From Roseibium sp. MMSF_3544 (GTDB lineage Bacteria; Pseudomonadota; Alphaproteobacteria; Rhizobiales; Stappiaceae): a DNA stretch of 64,000 bases. This document shows, piece by piece, positions 44,807 to 53,646 of the stretch (position 1 is its first letter; every line of letters begins with the position of its first letter). The stretch spans positions 372,001 through 436,000 of the forward strand of contig NZ_JASHKA010000001.1 of NCBI RefSeq assembly GCF_030732845.1. The letters run 5' to 3'. A program made the translations under genes and the position numbers. The notes below the pieces were generated by a model, which did not search any database, was not told the origin of the DNA, and saw only the letters and a program-made list of their open reading frames with translations.

Positions 44807-45193
44807 GACTTCGAAACTGCCTTTATCTATCGCGTTGCAACGATTTCAGGAGCGTTGAACAAGTCGTGCGCCCAACAGCGACTTTCGTTTCACGGCCGCA
44901 TTCTTTAAGAAAAATGCTCCGGTACGCGATCTCAGGGCCTTTCATGATCCCTCGTATGATACATCCATAATTTCCTCTAGGGAACTTTCTCGCATATGGC
45001 GTGAGGCTGCAAGGATTGTGATTCTTGCCAACACCACGCTACGCTGCTTGTGAGCCGGTTTGGCGCCATTAAGTGACACTGTTACTAGAATTCTTCCGGA
45101 AAACCTCTTGCTCGGTTTGCCCTTTACTCAATTGACTTTACGGAGGTTCGTCTGTTTCCATGATCGAAATAGCGAAACGAAGGACCAATTTCG
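44807..45193. other. Intergenic region between DUF3179 gene and AraC-type regulator
   Basis: 387 nt, no supported gene. It must hold divergent promoters. A small palindrome TTCC-N5-GGAA (44972-44984) is the only obvious symmetry. AAGGA at 45180-45184 fits as the ribosome site for a TTG start at 45194. Confidence 0.5.
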
Positions 45194-46138
45194 TTGGGGC
45201 ATCCAGACTGTCAGATCAGGCTTATTTCGGAGTTTCAGGATGTCGACCAGCTGTGCCATGACGTGCGGTATTGGGATCTTCAGTTCCAACCACTCGGACT
45301 GGTCCCGGAAGACCAGAAGATTGCCAAGATCATACAGGGGCGTGTCGCGCAATTTGATTGCAGTTACGCCCGCTTCCGGATGAGCTTCGATCAGAACGGC
45401 GAACCGCCGCAGGGAAAAGTGACATTCACCATTCCCGGCGAAAGCCTCGGCGAACTCTGGTGGCGGGGACAAAATACGTGCGCCGACGACGTGTTGGTCT
45501 ATTTGCCGGGTACCGAATTGAGGTCGATATCTGCCCCGGATTTTGAGGTTCATCTGCTTGCCGCGGATGTAGCAGTGATCGGCAGCTATATGGCGCGCAG
45601 TGGCTTTCCGGTGCCGCATCTTTCCCGGCTCCCAAGTGTCTTCCGTGCTCCTGGCCATATCTTGCGGAAGGCGCGGTCGGTTCTCTGCAGGTTTGAAGAC
45701 GATCCGGCGTCGGTGGATGCCTGCATGCTCGACGCGCTGGTCGAAGGCCTTGTCAGTTGCTGGATGATGCAAACCGGGCTGCAGCCGCGCGAAACTGCGC
45801 CAAATGCTTCACGTGTCGTGATGGAGGAAATCCTGAATGCGGTCGCGTCGGGTGATCTCGCCGACACCCGGATTTCGGATATGTGCAACAGAGGCGGTAT
45901 TTCCCGTCGTGCCCTGGAGATTGCATTTCAGGAAAAATTCGGAACCGGTCCTGCAGCCTTCTTGAAATCAGCTCGGCTGGCGCAAGCCAGGCGGAGATTG
46001 CAGAGTGCGGCCGACGCGAAGTTGTCAGTTGCCGATGTCATGGATCTTGTCGGTCTTTCCCATGTCGGCCAATTTGCGCACGACTATCGGAAGATGTTTG
46101 GCGAGCGGCCGTCCGATACGCTTCGGCGGTATTCATAG
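45194..46138 (+). CDS. AraC-family transcriptional regulator
   Basis: 314 residues from TTG 45194; the frame is closed by a TAG just upstream and no better ATG exists before family-like sequence. The N-terminal two thirds form a ligand/dimer domain (about 40-190). The C-terminal double helix-turn-helix (about 215-312) has ISDMCNRGGISRRALEIAFQEKFG and VADVMDLVGLSHVGQFAHDYRKMFGERPSDTLRR (quoted in part), the normal AraC signature. It is divergent from DUF3179-sulfatase and precedes the RTX genes, so either could be its target. Confidence 0.85.
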   Translation: MGHPDCQIRLISEFQDVDQLCHDVRYWDLQFQPLGLVPEDQKIAKIIQGRVAQFDCSYARFRMSFDQNGEPPQGKVTFTIPGESLGELWWRGQNTCADDVLVYLPGTELRSISAPDFEVHLLAADVAVIGSYMARSGFPVPHLSRLPSVFRAPGHILRKARSVLCRFEDDPASVDACMLDALVEGLVSCWMMQTGLQPRETAPNASRVVMEEILNAVASGDLADTRISDMCNRGGISRRALEIAFQEKFGTGPAAFLKSARLAQARRRLQSAADAKLSVADVMDLVGLSHVGQFAHDYRKMFGERPSDTLRRYS

Positions 46139-46560
46139 AAGATATTCTGATATTGCTTGGAATATGGGTCTTGATCCTGCGTTTTCATTTCGCGTGACTT
46201 ATTCTTGTTATTGATTGAACTCTGTTTTCGAAGTAATTCTTTTTTTCAGATAAATTAGATTGAAATTTTGAATTGAAATAACTTTTGAACGTGCAACTAA
46301 TATTTAGCTAATACAGAATTTTTGATGGCGCTACTGCACGTCTAACGGATTTGACCTCAGCGTGAACCGCTGCAGGATAAGCATATCTGCCAATACTCGG
46401 TTCGTGAAGATCGCACCGCTGCCGACAACCGGAGATGCTCGCAAAACGCGTTATTTTTTCTGACACATCTTTGGCAAATTCATTCCCAAATCCGGCGTTT
46501 CTTTCGCCCGATTTCCCGACAAGCCTCCGCGGCGCGATTCAAAGCGGGAAAGGAAACGCA
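46139..46560. other. AT-rich intergenic region upstream of CAP-RTX gene
   Basis: 422 nt, clearly more AT-rich (46200-46330 especially) than the surrounding genes, with no gene. A possible sigma-70 promoter is TTGAAC (46285-46290), an 18-nt spacer and TAATAC (46309-46314). AT-rich flanks suggest a silenced or acquired segment. Confidence 0.5.
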
Positions 46561-48306
46561 ATGATAAACAATCCTGTAAACGGGCTCAGCGCCAGCGAGC
46601 AGTTGATCCTGGAACTCGTGAACAAGGAGAGAGCAAGTGCAGGACTGGAGCCGCTAGCGGCCGTTTCGCAACTCAATGCGGCAGCTCAGAAACACTCCGA
46701 ATGGATGGCGTCCGGACGGGTGCTCAATCATACAGGGCAGGGTGGATCCAGCCCCTGGGACCGCATGAGGGCAGAAGGCTGGACCGAGTATCCGATGGGC
46801 GAGAACATCGCCTATAACCCGTTCAACCAGCATACGCCGATCAGCGGCGCCTATGTCCCTCAGGCCATTGTCGAAGGTATGCATCAAGGCTGGATGAATT
46901 CGTCCGGACACAGGGCGAATATTCTTAATTCTGACTACACGGTCCTCGGCATTGGCGATGCGGTCGGCGGGCACCCGAGCGATTCAAATCATCCGACGAG
47001 CTACGCCACGCAGAATTTTGCAGGCACGACGAAGAATTACGTGACGGGTGTCGTGTTTGATGATGCCGACAACGATCAGTTCTACGACATTGGTGAGGAG
47101 CTTGGCTCGACCACCGTTACGATCGTCAACTCTTCTGGTGCGACGGTCGCCACGAAGTCGACCGATCCAGGCGGCGGTTACAGCATTGCGCTGGCGAACG
47201 GCTCCTACACCGCCAAATTTACCGGCGCCGGCATAAACGGCACCATCGAGAAGGCTTTTTCGGTCTCCGGTGACAATGTCAAGCTGGATGTCAAAGACGG
47301 TTCGGAGGGTGGAGGGACACCGCCTCCCATCGGGACCGATGGAAACGACACGATCTACTACACCAACGGCGACGACTTCTGGGACAATGGTGTGCCACGG
47401 GACATCGGCGGGGCAGGGATCGATACTCTGGTCATCAACCCGGGATCCGTGTTCAACACGACCGGGCTTTCCCGGTATGGATTTGAGAAATTCGTAGGGG
47501 CAGAGAACAACGACTATGTTGCCGGTAATGACGGTTCGGTTGACTACGAGCTCAAGGGTGGCGGCGGAAACGACACGCTGCACGGCAATTCGGGCGATGA
47601 CACGCTGATTGGCGGCAACGGCTTCGACAAGCTGATCGGCAAAGCCGGCGATGACATAATAAAGGGCGGTCCGGGGCGAGATGCGGTCTGGGGCGGCGCC
47701 GGCAACGACACGATCTATTACGGTGCGGGAGACTACTTCTGGAAAGGGGACGGGACGCCAAAGAATATTGGCGGGCCGGGAACGGACAAGCTGATCGTGG
47801 AGGCCGGATCCAAATTCATCACATCCAACCTGTCCTGGTATGGATTTGAAGCGTTTCAGGGCGCTGGGAAGGACGACAAGGTTACGGGCGCAAATGCCAA
47901 CATTGATTACTGGCTCAATGGCGGCGGCGGTAATGACTTCCTGAAGGGAAGTGGTGGTACCGACACACTGATCGGCGGCGCCGGGAACGACACGCTCACC
48001 CCTGGCGGTTCTTCCGGAGGTGTTCAAAAGCTTCAGGGAGGCGCAGGTAATGATACCTACGTCATCACCTCGAATGGAGGCAGGATCGAGATTGTCGAAC
48101 TGGCAGGGAACGGCAACGACAAACTGATCTTCAAGGACCTCAAACGCTCGGATGTCGAGGTCTCGCTGGACAGCGACAACGACATGATCCTTTCCTGGGA
48201 CGATGGCGCTAGCCAGGTGTCGATCAACGACGCAGGCGACCATATGGAGCAGTTCGTGTTTCAGAACGGACAGGTTTTCGGTCCCGACGATTTTGCATTT
48301 GTTTGA
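46561..48306 (+). CDS. Secreted CAP-domain protein with RTX repeats
   Basis: 581 residues from ATG 46561 (GGGAAAGGA ribosome site); no signal peptide, as expected for type I secretion. A CAP/SCP domain (about 10-160) has LNAAAQKHSEWMASGRVLNHTG, GENIAYNPF and HQGWMNSSGHRANIL. A beta-sandwich of SdrD/carboxypeptidase-regulatory type follows (about 162-250). Residues 261-352 and 381-473 are two copies of a ~93-residue module, with glycine-rich nonapeptide RTX repeats (GGNGxD) between and after. The C-terminus (EQFVFQNGQVFGPDDFAFV) is the likely secretion signal. Function unknown; possibly cell-surface or host interaction. Confidence 0.85.
   Translation: MINNPVNGLSASEQLILELVNKERASAGLEPLAAVSQLNAAAQKHSEWMASGRVLNHTGQGGSSPWDRMRAEGWTEYPMGENIAYNPFNQHTPISGAYVPQAIVEGMHQGWMNSSGHRANILNSDYTVLGIGDAVGGHPSDSNHPTSYATQNFAGTTKNYVTGVVFDDADNDQFYDIGEELGSTTVTIVNSSGATVATKSTDPGGGYSIALANGSYTAKFTGAGINGTIEKAFSVSGDNVKLDVKDGSEGGGTPPPIGTDGNDTIYYTNGDDFWDNGVPRDIGGAGIDTLVINPGSVFNTTGLSRYGFEKFVGAENNDYVAGNDGSVDYELKGGGGNDTLHGNSGDDTLIGGNGFDKLIGKAGDDIIKGGPGRDAVWGGAGNDTIYYGAGDYFWKGDGTPKNIGGPGTDKLIVEAGSKFITSNLSWYGFEAFQGAGKDDKVTGANANIDYWLNGGGGNDFLKGSGGTDTLIGGAGNDTLTPGGSSGGVQKLQGGAGNDTYVITSNGGRIEIVELAGNGNDKLIFKDLKRSDVEVSLDSDNDMILSWDDGASQVSINDAGDHMEQFVFQNGQVFGPDDFAFV
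47341..47616 (+). repeat. 93-residue RTX-associated module, copy A (CAP protein)
   Basis: Encodes 92 residues from GNDTIYYTNGDDFW to DDTLIGG. Shared with copies B and C: GNDTIYY, FW, IGG-G-D-L, LS-YGFE-F-GA, DY-L-GGGGND and DTLIGG (the last two partly changed in C). Copy B begins exactly 120 codons later. Confidence 0.85.
47701..47979 (+). repeat. 93-residue RTX-associated module, copy B (CAP protein)
   Basis: Encodes 93 residues from GNDTIYYGAGDYFW to TDTLIGG. Much closer to copy C in the serralysin gene than to copy A in the same protein, implying recent exchange or duplication between the two genes. Confidence 0.88.
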
Positions 48307-48676
48307 ACTGTGCAACGGCCCGTTCCGGCAACGGAGCGGGCCTATGTCTCATTCTTTGAGATAGAAAACGATTTGCCCGTTTGCGAGATGATATATGTAA
48401 AATGAAAATAATATGATCTAAAATTTACCGAACTTTCTTTTGTAATATTATTTGATTATTCTATTTGCATGAATTTACTTGAGTGTATCAGCCGATCTTG
48501 TAGATTTTTTATTGATGAAGCGATTCAGGTTGGAAAAACTACCTGAATTCTCAATCGTTGCGGAAGGTGAGCCCGTGCGCAGCGGTGCCATTGATCAGGC
48601 GCGCTGCTCAACTGTGGCCGGGGCTTTTTCCTGATCGCTTTCACCCAACTCCACATCAAAAGCGAGGCATCTCGAC
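48307..48676. other. AT-rich intergenic region between the two RTX genes
   Basis: 370 nt with no gene. The first 40 nt hold a terminator hairpin; 48360-48530 is strongly AT-rich (runs such as ATGAAAATAATATGATC), unlike the flanking genes. A promoter for the metalloprotease is expected here but no clear boxes stand out. Confidence 0.5.
48317..48342 (+). terminator. Hairpin terminator after CAP-RTX gene
   Basis: 11-bp stem GGCCCGTTCCG/CGGAGCGGGCC (one G-U pair) with a GCAA tetraloop, 11 nt after the stop, followed by a T-rich but interrupted tail. Confidence 0.7.
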
Positions 48677-50494
48677 ATGTGTGAACTCTGTGTCGCTACC
48701 GGCCGCACGACCGAATTGCCGTATGCTGCCGGGTTTTCATGCGATGACGGCAGCGGACCGGCGGCAAATCCGGATATTGACGGGTCGGCTATAACATCGG
48801 CTCCTCTGCCCGTCTTCAGCAACAACCAGATCGCTGATCAACTGACCCAGGAAACCTCCGGCGGTGCGCAAATCGCCTTTGACGCAAAGCCGGGCGACAC
48901 GATTACGGTCGACATCACAGGACTGACGAACGCCGGAAAGTTTCTCGCAACAAATGCGCTGGAAGCGTGGGAGAATGTGACCGGCCTCAACTTCGCCTTC
49001 GTTTCAAGCGGCGCGAAAATCACGTTCGATGACGAGAATTCGGGCGCTTACGCCAGCTATTCCTGGCGAAGCAACGGTGATTTGGTTTTCGCCGACGTGA
49101 ATGTTTCGAAAGGCTGGTTGAATGCTTATGGAACAAGCATCAACAGCTATTCGTTCCAGACCTATATTCACGAAATCGGGCACGCACTGGGCCTGAGGCA
49201 CGCCGGAAACTACAACGGCTCGGCGACCTATGGCGTTGACAATCATTATCTCAACGATTCCTGGCAAGCGACCGTCATGTCCTACTTCAGCCAGACGGAA
49301 AACACCTATATCGATGCCAGCTTCGCCTATGTGATCACACCGATGGTTGCCGATATCGTCGCGATCCAGGATCTCTACGGAACGCCGACCAACATCCGCA
49401 CCGGGGCGACGGTCTATGGCAACAACTCGAACGCGGGTGGCTATCTGGAGACGTTTTTTGAGTCAAATCAGACGGCTGCGATGACAATTTACGACAATGG
49501 TGGAACTGATCTCTTTGACTTTTCGCACTATTCAGCCAATCAGCTCATCAATCTCAATCAGGAAGCAATTTCCAATGTCGGCGGTTTGACAGGAAACCTG
49601 ATTGTTGCGCGCGGCACTGTCATCGAGAACGCGGTCGGTGGCTCCGGCAGGGACGAACTCGTTGGCAATACAGCCAACAACGTCCTGAAGGGCAACGGCG
49701 GAAACGACGTTCTACGCGGCGGTCTCGGCAATGACAATCTTCAGGGTGGTTCCGGCAACGACCTGCTTCAAGGCGGCGCCGGCAACGACACGCTGACCGG
49801 TGCGAATGGGTTGGACAGACTGGTGGGGCAAGGCGGCAACGATACCCTCAGAGGCGGTGTGGGCCGCGATGCCGTCTGGGGTGGTGCCGGTAACGATACG
49901 ATCTACTACGGCGCCGGCGACTATTTCTGGAAGGGTGACGGGACCCCGAAGAATATTGGTGGCCCGGGAACGGACAAGCTGATTGTCGAGGCGGGAGCGA
50001 AATTCACAACGTCAAACCTGTCCTGGTACGGTTTCGAGGCGTTTCAGGGAGCTGAAAAAGGCGATCAGGTGACTGGCGGCAACGCAAACGTCAACTACTG
50101 GCTGAACGGTGAAGGCGGAAACGACGTCCTGAAAGGGAGCGGCGGCACCGACACACTGATTGGTGGCACCGGGAACGACACGCTTACGCCCGGCGGTTCT
50201 TCCGGCGGTGTTCAAAAACTGCAGGGAGGCGCGGGAAACGATACCTATGTCATCACGTCGAACGGAGGCAGGATCGAGATTGTCGAGCTGGCGGGAAACG
50301 GCAATGACAAGCTGACCTTCAAGGATCTCAATCGATCGGAGGTCGAAGTCTCGCTGGATGGGGACGGCGACATGGTCCTTTCCTGGGACGGCGGCGCGGG
50401 TGAGGTATCGATCAATGACGCCGGCGACAACGTGGAGCAGTTCGTGTTTCAGAACGGACAGGTTTTCGGTCCGGACGATTTCGCCTTTGTCTGA
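48677..50494 (+). CDS. Serralysin-type (M10) RTX metalloprotease
   Basis: 605 residues, no signal peptide. The zinc site HEIGHALGLRH is complete (His165, Glu166, His169, His175) and the Met-turn Met201 lies in VMSYFS. A peptidase M10 C-terminal region and RTX repeats (GGNDVLRGG, GNDNLQGG, GNDLLQGG and similar, about 325-400) follow, then module C (405-497). The last 213 residues almost duplicate those of the upstream CAP protein. Export by a type I system is expected; ABC/HlyD/TolC genes for it are not here. N-terminal C-x2-C (MCELC) is unusual for this family. Confidence 0.93.
   Translation: MCELCVATGRTTELPYAAGFSCDDGSGPAANPDIDGSAITSAPLPVFSNNQIADQLTQETSGGAQIAFDAKPGDTITVDITGLTNAGKFLATNALEAWENVTGLNFAFVSSGAKITFDDENSGAYASYSWRSNGDLVFADVNVSKGWLNAYGTSINSYSFQTYIHEIGHALGLRHAGNYNGSATYGVDNHYLNDSWQATVMSYFSQTENTYIDASFAYVITPMVADIVAIQDLYGTPTNIRTGATVYGNNSNAGGYLETFFESNQTAAMTIYDNGGTDLFDFSHYSANQLINLNQEAISNVGGLTGNLIVARGTVIENAVGGSGRDELVGNTANNVLKGNGGNDVLRGGLGNDNLQGGSGNDLLQGGAGNDTLTGANGLDRLVGQGGNDTLRGGVGRDAVWGGAGNDTIYYGAGDYFWKGDGTPKNIGGPGTDKLIVEAGAKFTTSNLSWYGFEAFQGAEKGDQVTGGNANVNYWLNGEGGNDVLKGSGGTDTLIGGTGNDTLTPGGSSGGVQKLQGGAGNDTYVITSNGGRIEIVELAGNGNDKLTFKDLNRSEVEVSLDGDGDMVLSWDGGAGEVSINDAGDNVEQFVFQNGQVFGPDDFAFV
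49889..50167 (+). repeat. 93-residue RTX-associated module, copy C (serralysin)
   Basis: Encodes 93 residues from GNDTIYYGAGDYFW to TDTLIGG. It is part of a 642-nt segment (49853-50494) that pairs with 47665-48306 of the CAP gene at identical length. In the last 77 residues the two proteins differ at 11 positions. Confidence 0.88.
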
Positions 50495-50500
50495 ACCCAG

Positions 50501-50527
50501 AAACCCGTTTGAAGCGCAGCGGGTTTT
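50501..50527. terminator. Hairpin between serralysin and RND genes
   Basis: AAACCCG/CGGGTTT stem (50501-50507 and 50520-50526) with a 12-nt loop, in the 38-nt gap between converging genes; TTTT on one side and the complementary A run on the other allow either direction. A weak stem. Confidence 0.45.
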
Positions 50528-50532
50528 GCTCC

Positions 50533-53500
50533 TCAAGGCGCGCTCTGATCTGCCAGTTCGCGTTCCAGCCGTTCCTCGGATGCGCCCGGTGGCTGGGTCC
50601 AACTGGCAATGATGCGATAGACGGCGGGCGTCAGGAAAAGCGTAAAGACCGTGGCAAGGCCGAGACCGCCGACGACGACCCAGCCAACGGCGGTCCTGGC
50701 TTCGGCGCCGGCGCCGCTGGCCAGAACCAGCGGAATGCTGCCTGCGACCGTCGACGCCATCGTCATCAGGACCGGCTTCAACCGGATGCGCATGGCGTTG
50801 CGGATGGCCGTGTCGACATCCTCACCCTTTCGGCGCAGCTGATTGGCAAATTCAACGATCAGGATGCCGTTCTTGGCCATGATGCCCACGAGGATCACGA
50901 GCCCGATCTGGCTGTAATAGTTGAGGCTGCCGCCGGAAATGAGGATTGCGAGCAAGGCTGTTCCAAGTCCGCAGGGAACGGTGATCAGGATGATCAGGGC
51001 GCTCGAAAAACTCTCGAACTGGGCAGAGAGAACGAGAAACACGATCAGAATGGCAGCGCCGAAAACCAGGAGCGTGGTTGTTTCTCCCGTTTCAAGCGTC
51101 GCCGCTTCGCCCAGGAAGACCAACCGTCCGTCATTGCCCAGAACGTCCGGGGCGATATCCTTGAGCCGGTCGACGGCCGTTCCAAGGTCGACGCCGCTGC
51201 CGAGATTGGCCTGAGCCGTTACAGCCCGCTCGCGGGATTCGCGGCTCAAGGTGGCGGCCGACGCTGCCACGGAGAGCTGCGCAACCGTGGAGATCGGCAC
51301 GAACTGGCCGTTTCCGGCCCGAAGGAACGTGTTTTCAAGATCACCCTGGTCGTTGATCGGGCGCCCGCCAAGTTCAAGCCGGACTTCGACGGATTCGTTG
51401 TTCAGAAAAATCTCCGAGACCTTGTTGCCCTCAATGACGGTGTTGAGCGTCTCGACCACGTCACGTGGATTGATGTCGAGATTGGCGGCCTGGTCCCGGT
51501 CCACTTCAAGAAGCAGTTGCGGCTGGTTGATCTCGTTGACGAGCTGCACATTTGCGAAGGTCGGATCGGTTTCCATCTTCGCGATCAGGTCGTTCGTGAG
51601 GTCGCCGAGCACGTCGTACTCCTTACCGACAACGGCAAACTGCACGCCGCGCCCGGCGCCGCGGATGCCAAGGCTGTTGGATGAGCGGAGGGAAATGAAG
51701 GCGCCGGGGATCCGGCTGACCGGGCCTTGCAATTCGGCAGCGATCTGCTGCTGGCTGCGCTCTCGGTCCTCCCATTGAGCGAGCCGCACGAACACAAGCG
51801 CAAAACTGGTCGAGCGCAGGCCGATCAACGACTGGACCGCAACGACTTCGCCGGACGCGACATAGGGCTCCAGGATCCTTTCGACCTTTGCGACCTGCTG
51901 GCTGGTATAGTCGAGACTGGCGGATGCGGGCGTCCTGAGCGCCACCATGATTGTGCCCCGGTCTTCCGATGGCGTGATTTCCTGGGGCAAAGATCCGTAT
52001 AGAGCCAGCGAAGCGACGGCGAAGATCAGTGCTGCGGCAAGCACCAGATAGCGTGCCTTCAAGATGATGCCGATCAGCTTTCCAAATCCGACGAGGTAAG
52101 GGTTTTCAGCCCGATCCGCTTCCGGGTCGTCCCGTTTGCCACTCGGCTTGCCGGGGTCAACGAAGGCGCACAGCGCCGGGCTGAGGGTCAGGGCCACGAA
52201 GGAGGAAAGCGCAACGGCGAAGGCCAGGACGAAGCCGAATTCGCCGAAAATGCCACCTGCCTGACCCGGCAGAAAGGAGATCGGGATAAACACGGCTGCG
52301 AGCGTGGCTGTTGTCGAAATGACCGCGAAGAACACTTCTCTAGTTCCGACCGCAGCTGCCGCAAAGGCGCCAAGCCCGTCGCGTCGGCGGCGGACGATGT
52401 TTTCCAGCACCACGATGGCGTCGTCGACCACCATGCCCGTTGCCAGAACGAGCGCGAGCAGGGTGATGGTGTTGACTGAAAACCCCGCAGCCCAAATGGC
52501 GGCCAGAGTGCCGATAAGGGCAATCGGAACAGCAACCGCGGGGACGACAACCGCGCGGAGCGACCGCAGGAACAGGAAAATGACGGCCACGACAATCACC
52601 ACAGCCAGGGCAATACTGGTCACGACACCTGATATCGATCGCTCCACGAAGACCCCGTCGTCGGCAACGATGAGCAGGTCCGCGCCGTCAGGCAACTCCT
52701 CGTGCAATTCGGCAACGGCAGTACGGGCAGCATTGGAAATGGAAAGCGTGTTGGCGTGGGACTGGCGGATGACGTTCAGTCCGACGGCAGGATGACCGTT
52801 GATCCGCGTGATCACGGACGGATCGTCGGAGGTAAACTGTACGAAGGCGACATCACCGATTACCGTTTCCCGGTTCAGGCGGATGGCCGAAATTGCCTCT
52901 TCCGTTGTGGTCGAAGCGACCGACCGCACGATGAGTTCCTGTGTTTCGGTTTCAAGTGCCCCGAGGGGAATATCAAGGTTCGCGCTTGCAAGCGCGGTGC
53001 GCATGTCGGCAAGCGAAATTCCACGGCTGGCAAGCGCCACCGGGAAAAAGGTGACGCGCATGATGCGGTCATAGTCGCCGGCAACCTGGACCTCCGACAC
53101 GCCGTCGATCGCCAGCAACCTGTCCGAAACCATGCCCTCTGCAAGCGAAGCCAACTCCGTGAGCGGCAAGGTGCCGCTGAGTGCGAGCCGGACAATCGGG
53201 TCGGCATCTGAATCACTTTTCTGGACTGTCGGGTCCTCGACATCGTCAGGAAGGTTGCGTTGTGCCCTTGAGACGAGATCCCGGGCGTCATTGGCGGCAT
53301 CGGTCACATCGGTCGAGCTGCTCAGCTCGAGCGTCAGGCTGGCGCTGCCATAGGTCGAGGTCGCCGAAATGTTCTCCAATCCCTCCAGACGCGCCAGCGC
53401 ATCTTCCAGAACACTTGTGACTTCCGCGTCGATCGTGCTCGCCGCTGCACCGGGGTAGGTGGCGCGCACGGAAATGACCGGCCTGGAGACGTTCGGCAGT

Positions 53501-53646
53501 TCGCGGACTTCCACGCCATTGAGCGCCGTTACGCCGCCGATGATCACGAGGAGATTGAGAACGAGAGCCAGGATCGGGCGGCCGACAAAGGTCGCGGCGA
53601 AGCCCAGCCTCTCGCGGGTGATCATGCCCGCCGCCTCGTCACCCAT
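50533..53646 (-). CDS. RND efflux transporter (AcrB/MexF-like HAE family)
   Basis: 1037 residues from ATG 53646, chosen because it overlaps the adaptor stop (ATGGGTGA); GTG/ATG starts slightly upstream are possible. The twelve-helix RND layout is complete, with the proton-relay Asp pair in ATGMVVDDAIVVLENIVRR and the loop motif TYPGAAASTIDAEVTSVLEDAL. It pairs with the upstream membrane-fusion protein. There is no outer-membrane channel gene or local regulator. Substrate unknown. Confidence 0.93.
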   Translation of the reverse strand: MGDEAAGMITRERLGFAATFVGRPILALVLNLLVIIGGVTALNGVEVRELPNVSRPVISVRATYPGAAASTIDAEVTSVLEDALARLEGLENISATSTYGSASLTLELSSSTDVTDAANDARDLVSRAQRNLPDDVEDPTVQKSDSDADPIVRLALSGTLPLTELASLAEGMVSDRLLAIDGVSEVQVAGDYDRIMRVTFFPVALASRGISLADMRTALASANLDIPLGALETETQELIVRSVASTTTEEAISAIRLNRETVIGDVAFVQFTSDDPSVITRINGHPAVGLNVIRQSHANTLSISNAARTAVAELHEELPDGADLLIVADDGVFVERSISGVVTSIALAVVIVVAVIFLFLRSLRAVVVPAVAVPIALIGTLAAIWAAGFSVNTITLLALVLATGMVVDDAIVVLENIVRRRRDGLGAFAAAAVGTREVFFAVISTTATLAAVFIPISFLPGQAGGIFGEFGFVLAFAVALSSFVALTLSPALCAFVDPGKPSGKRDDPEADRAENPYLVGFGKLIGIILKARYLVLAAALIFAVASLALYGSLPQEITPSEDRGTIMVALRTPASASLDYTSQQVAKVERILEPYVASGEVVAVQSLIGLRSTSFALVFVRLAQWEDRERSQQQIAAELQGPVSRIPGAFISLRSSNSLGIRGAGRGVQFAVVGKEYDVLGDLTNDLIAKMETDPTFANVQLVNEINQPQLLLEVDRDQAANLDINPRDVVETLNTVIEGNKVSEIFLNNESVEVRLELGGRPINDQGDLENTFLRAGNGQFVPISTVAQLSVAASAATLSRESRERAVTAQANLGSGVDLGTAVDRLKDIAPDVLGNDGRLVFLGEAATLETGETTTLLVFGAAILIVFLVLSAQFESFSSALIILITVPCGLGTALLAILISGGSLNYYSQIGLVILVGIMAKNGILIVEFANQLRRKGEDVDTAIRNAMRIRLKPVLMTMASTVAGSIPLVLASGAGAEARTAVGWVVVGGLGLATVFTLFLTPAVYRIIASWTQPPGASEERLERELADQSAP

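Noticed and set aside
46984..48315. Long open frame (443 codons) antisense to the CAP-RTX gene
   Set aside because: It mirrors glycine-rich, GC-biased repeat codons of the plus-strand gene, has no ribosome site and no family-like sequence.
47541..50500. Glycine-rich repeats as a possible CRISPR or DNA repeat array
   Set aside because: The repeats follow codon phase and encode RTX nonapeptides; no regular direct DNA repeats with unique spacers exist anywhere in the window.
50509..51684. Open frame of 391 codons opposite the second RND gene
   Set aside because: Antisense shadow of the RND transporter, full of Asp/Gly/Arg and without hydrophobic or domain structure.
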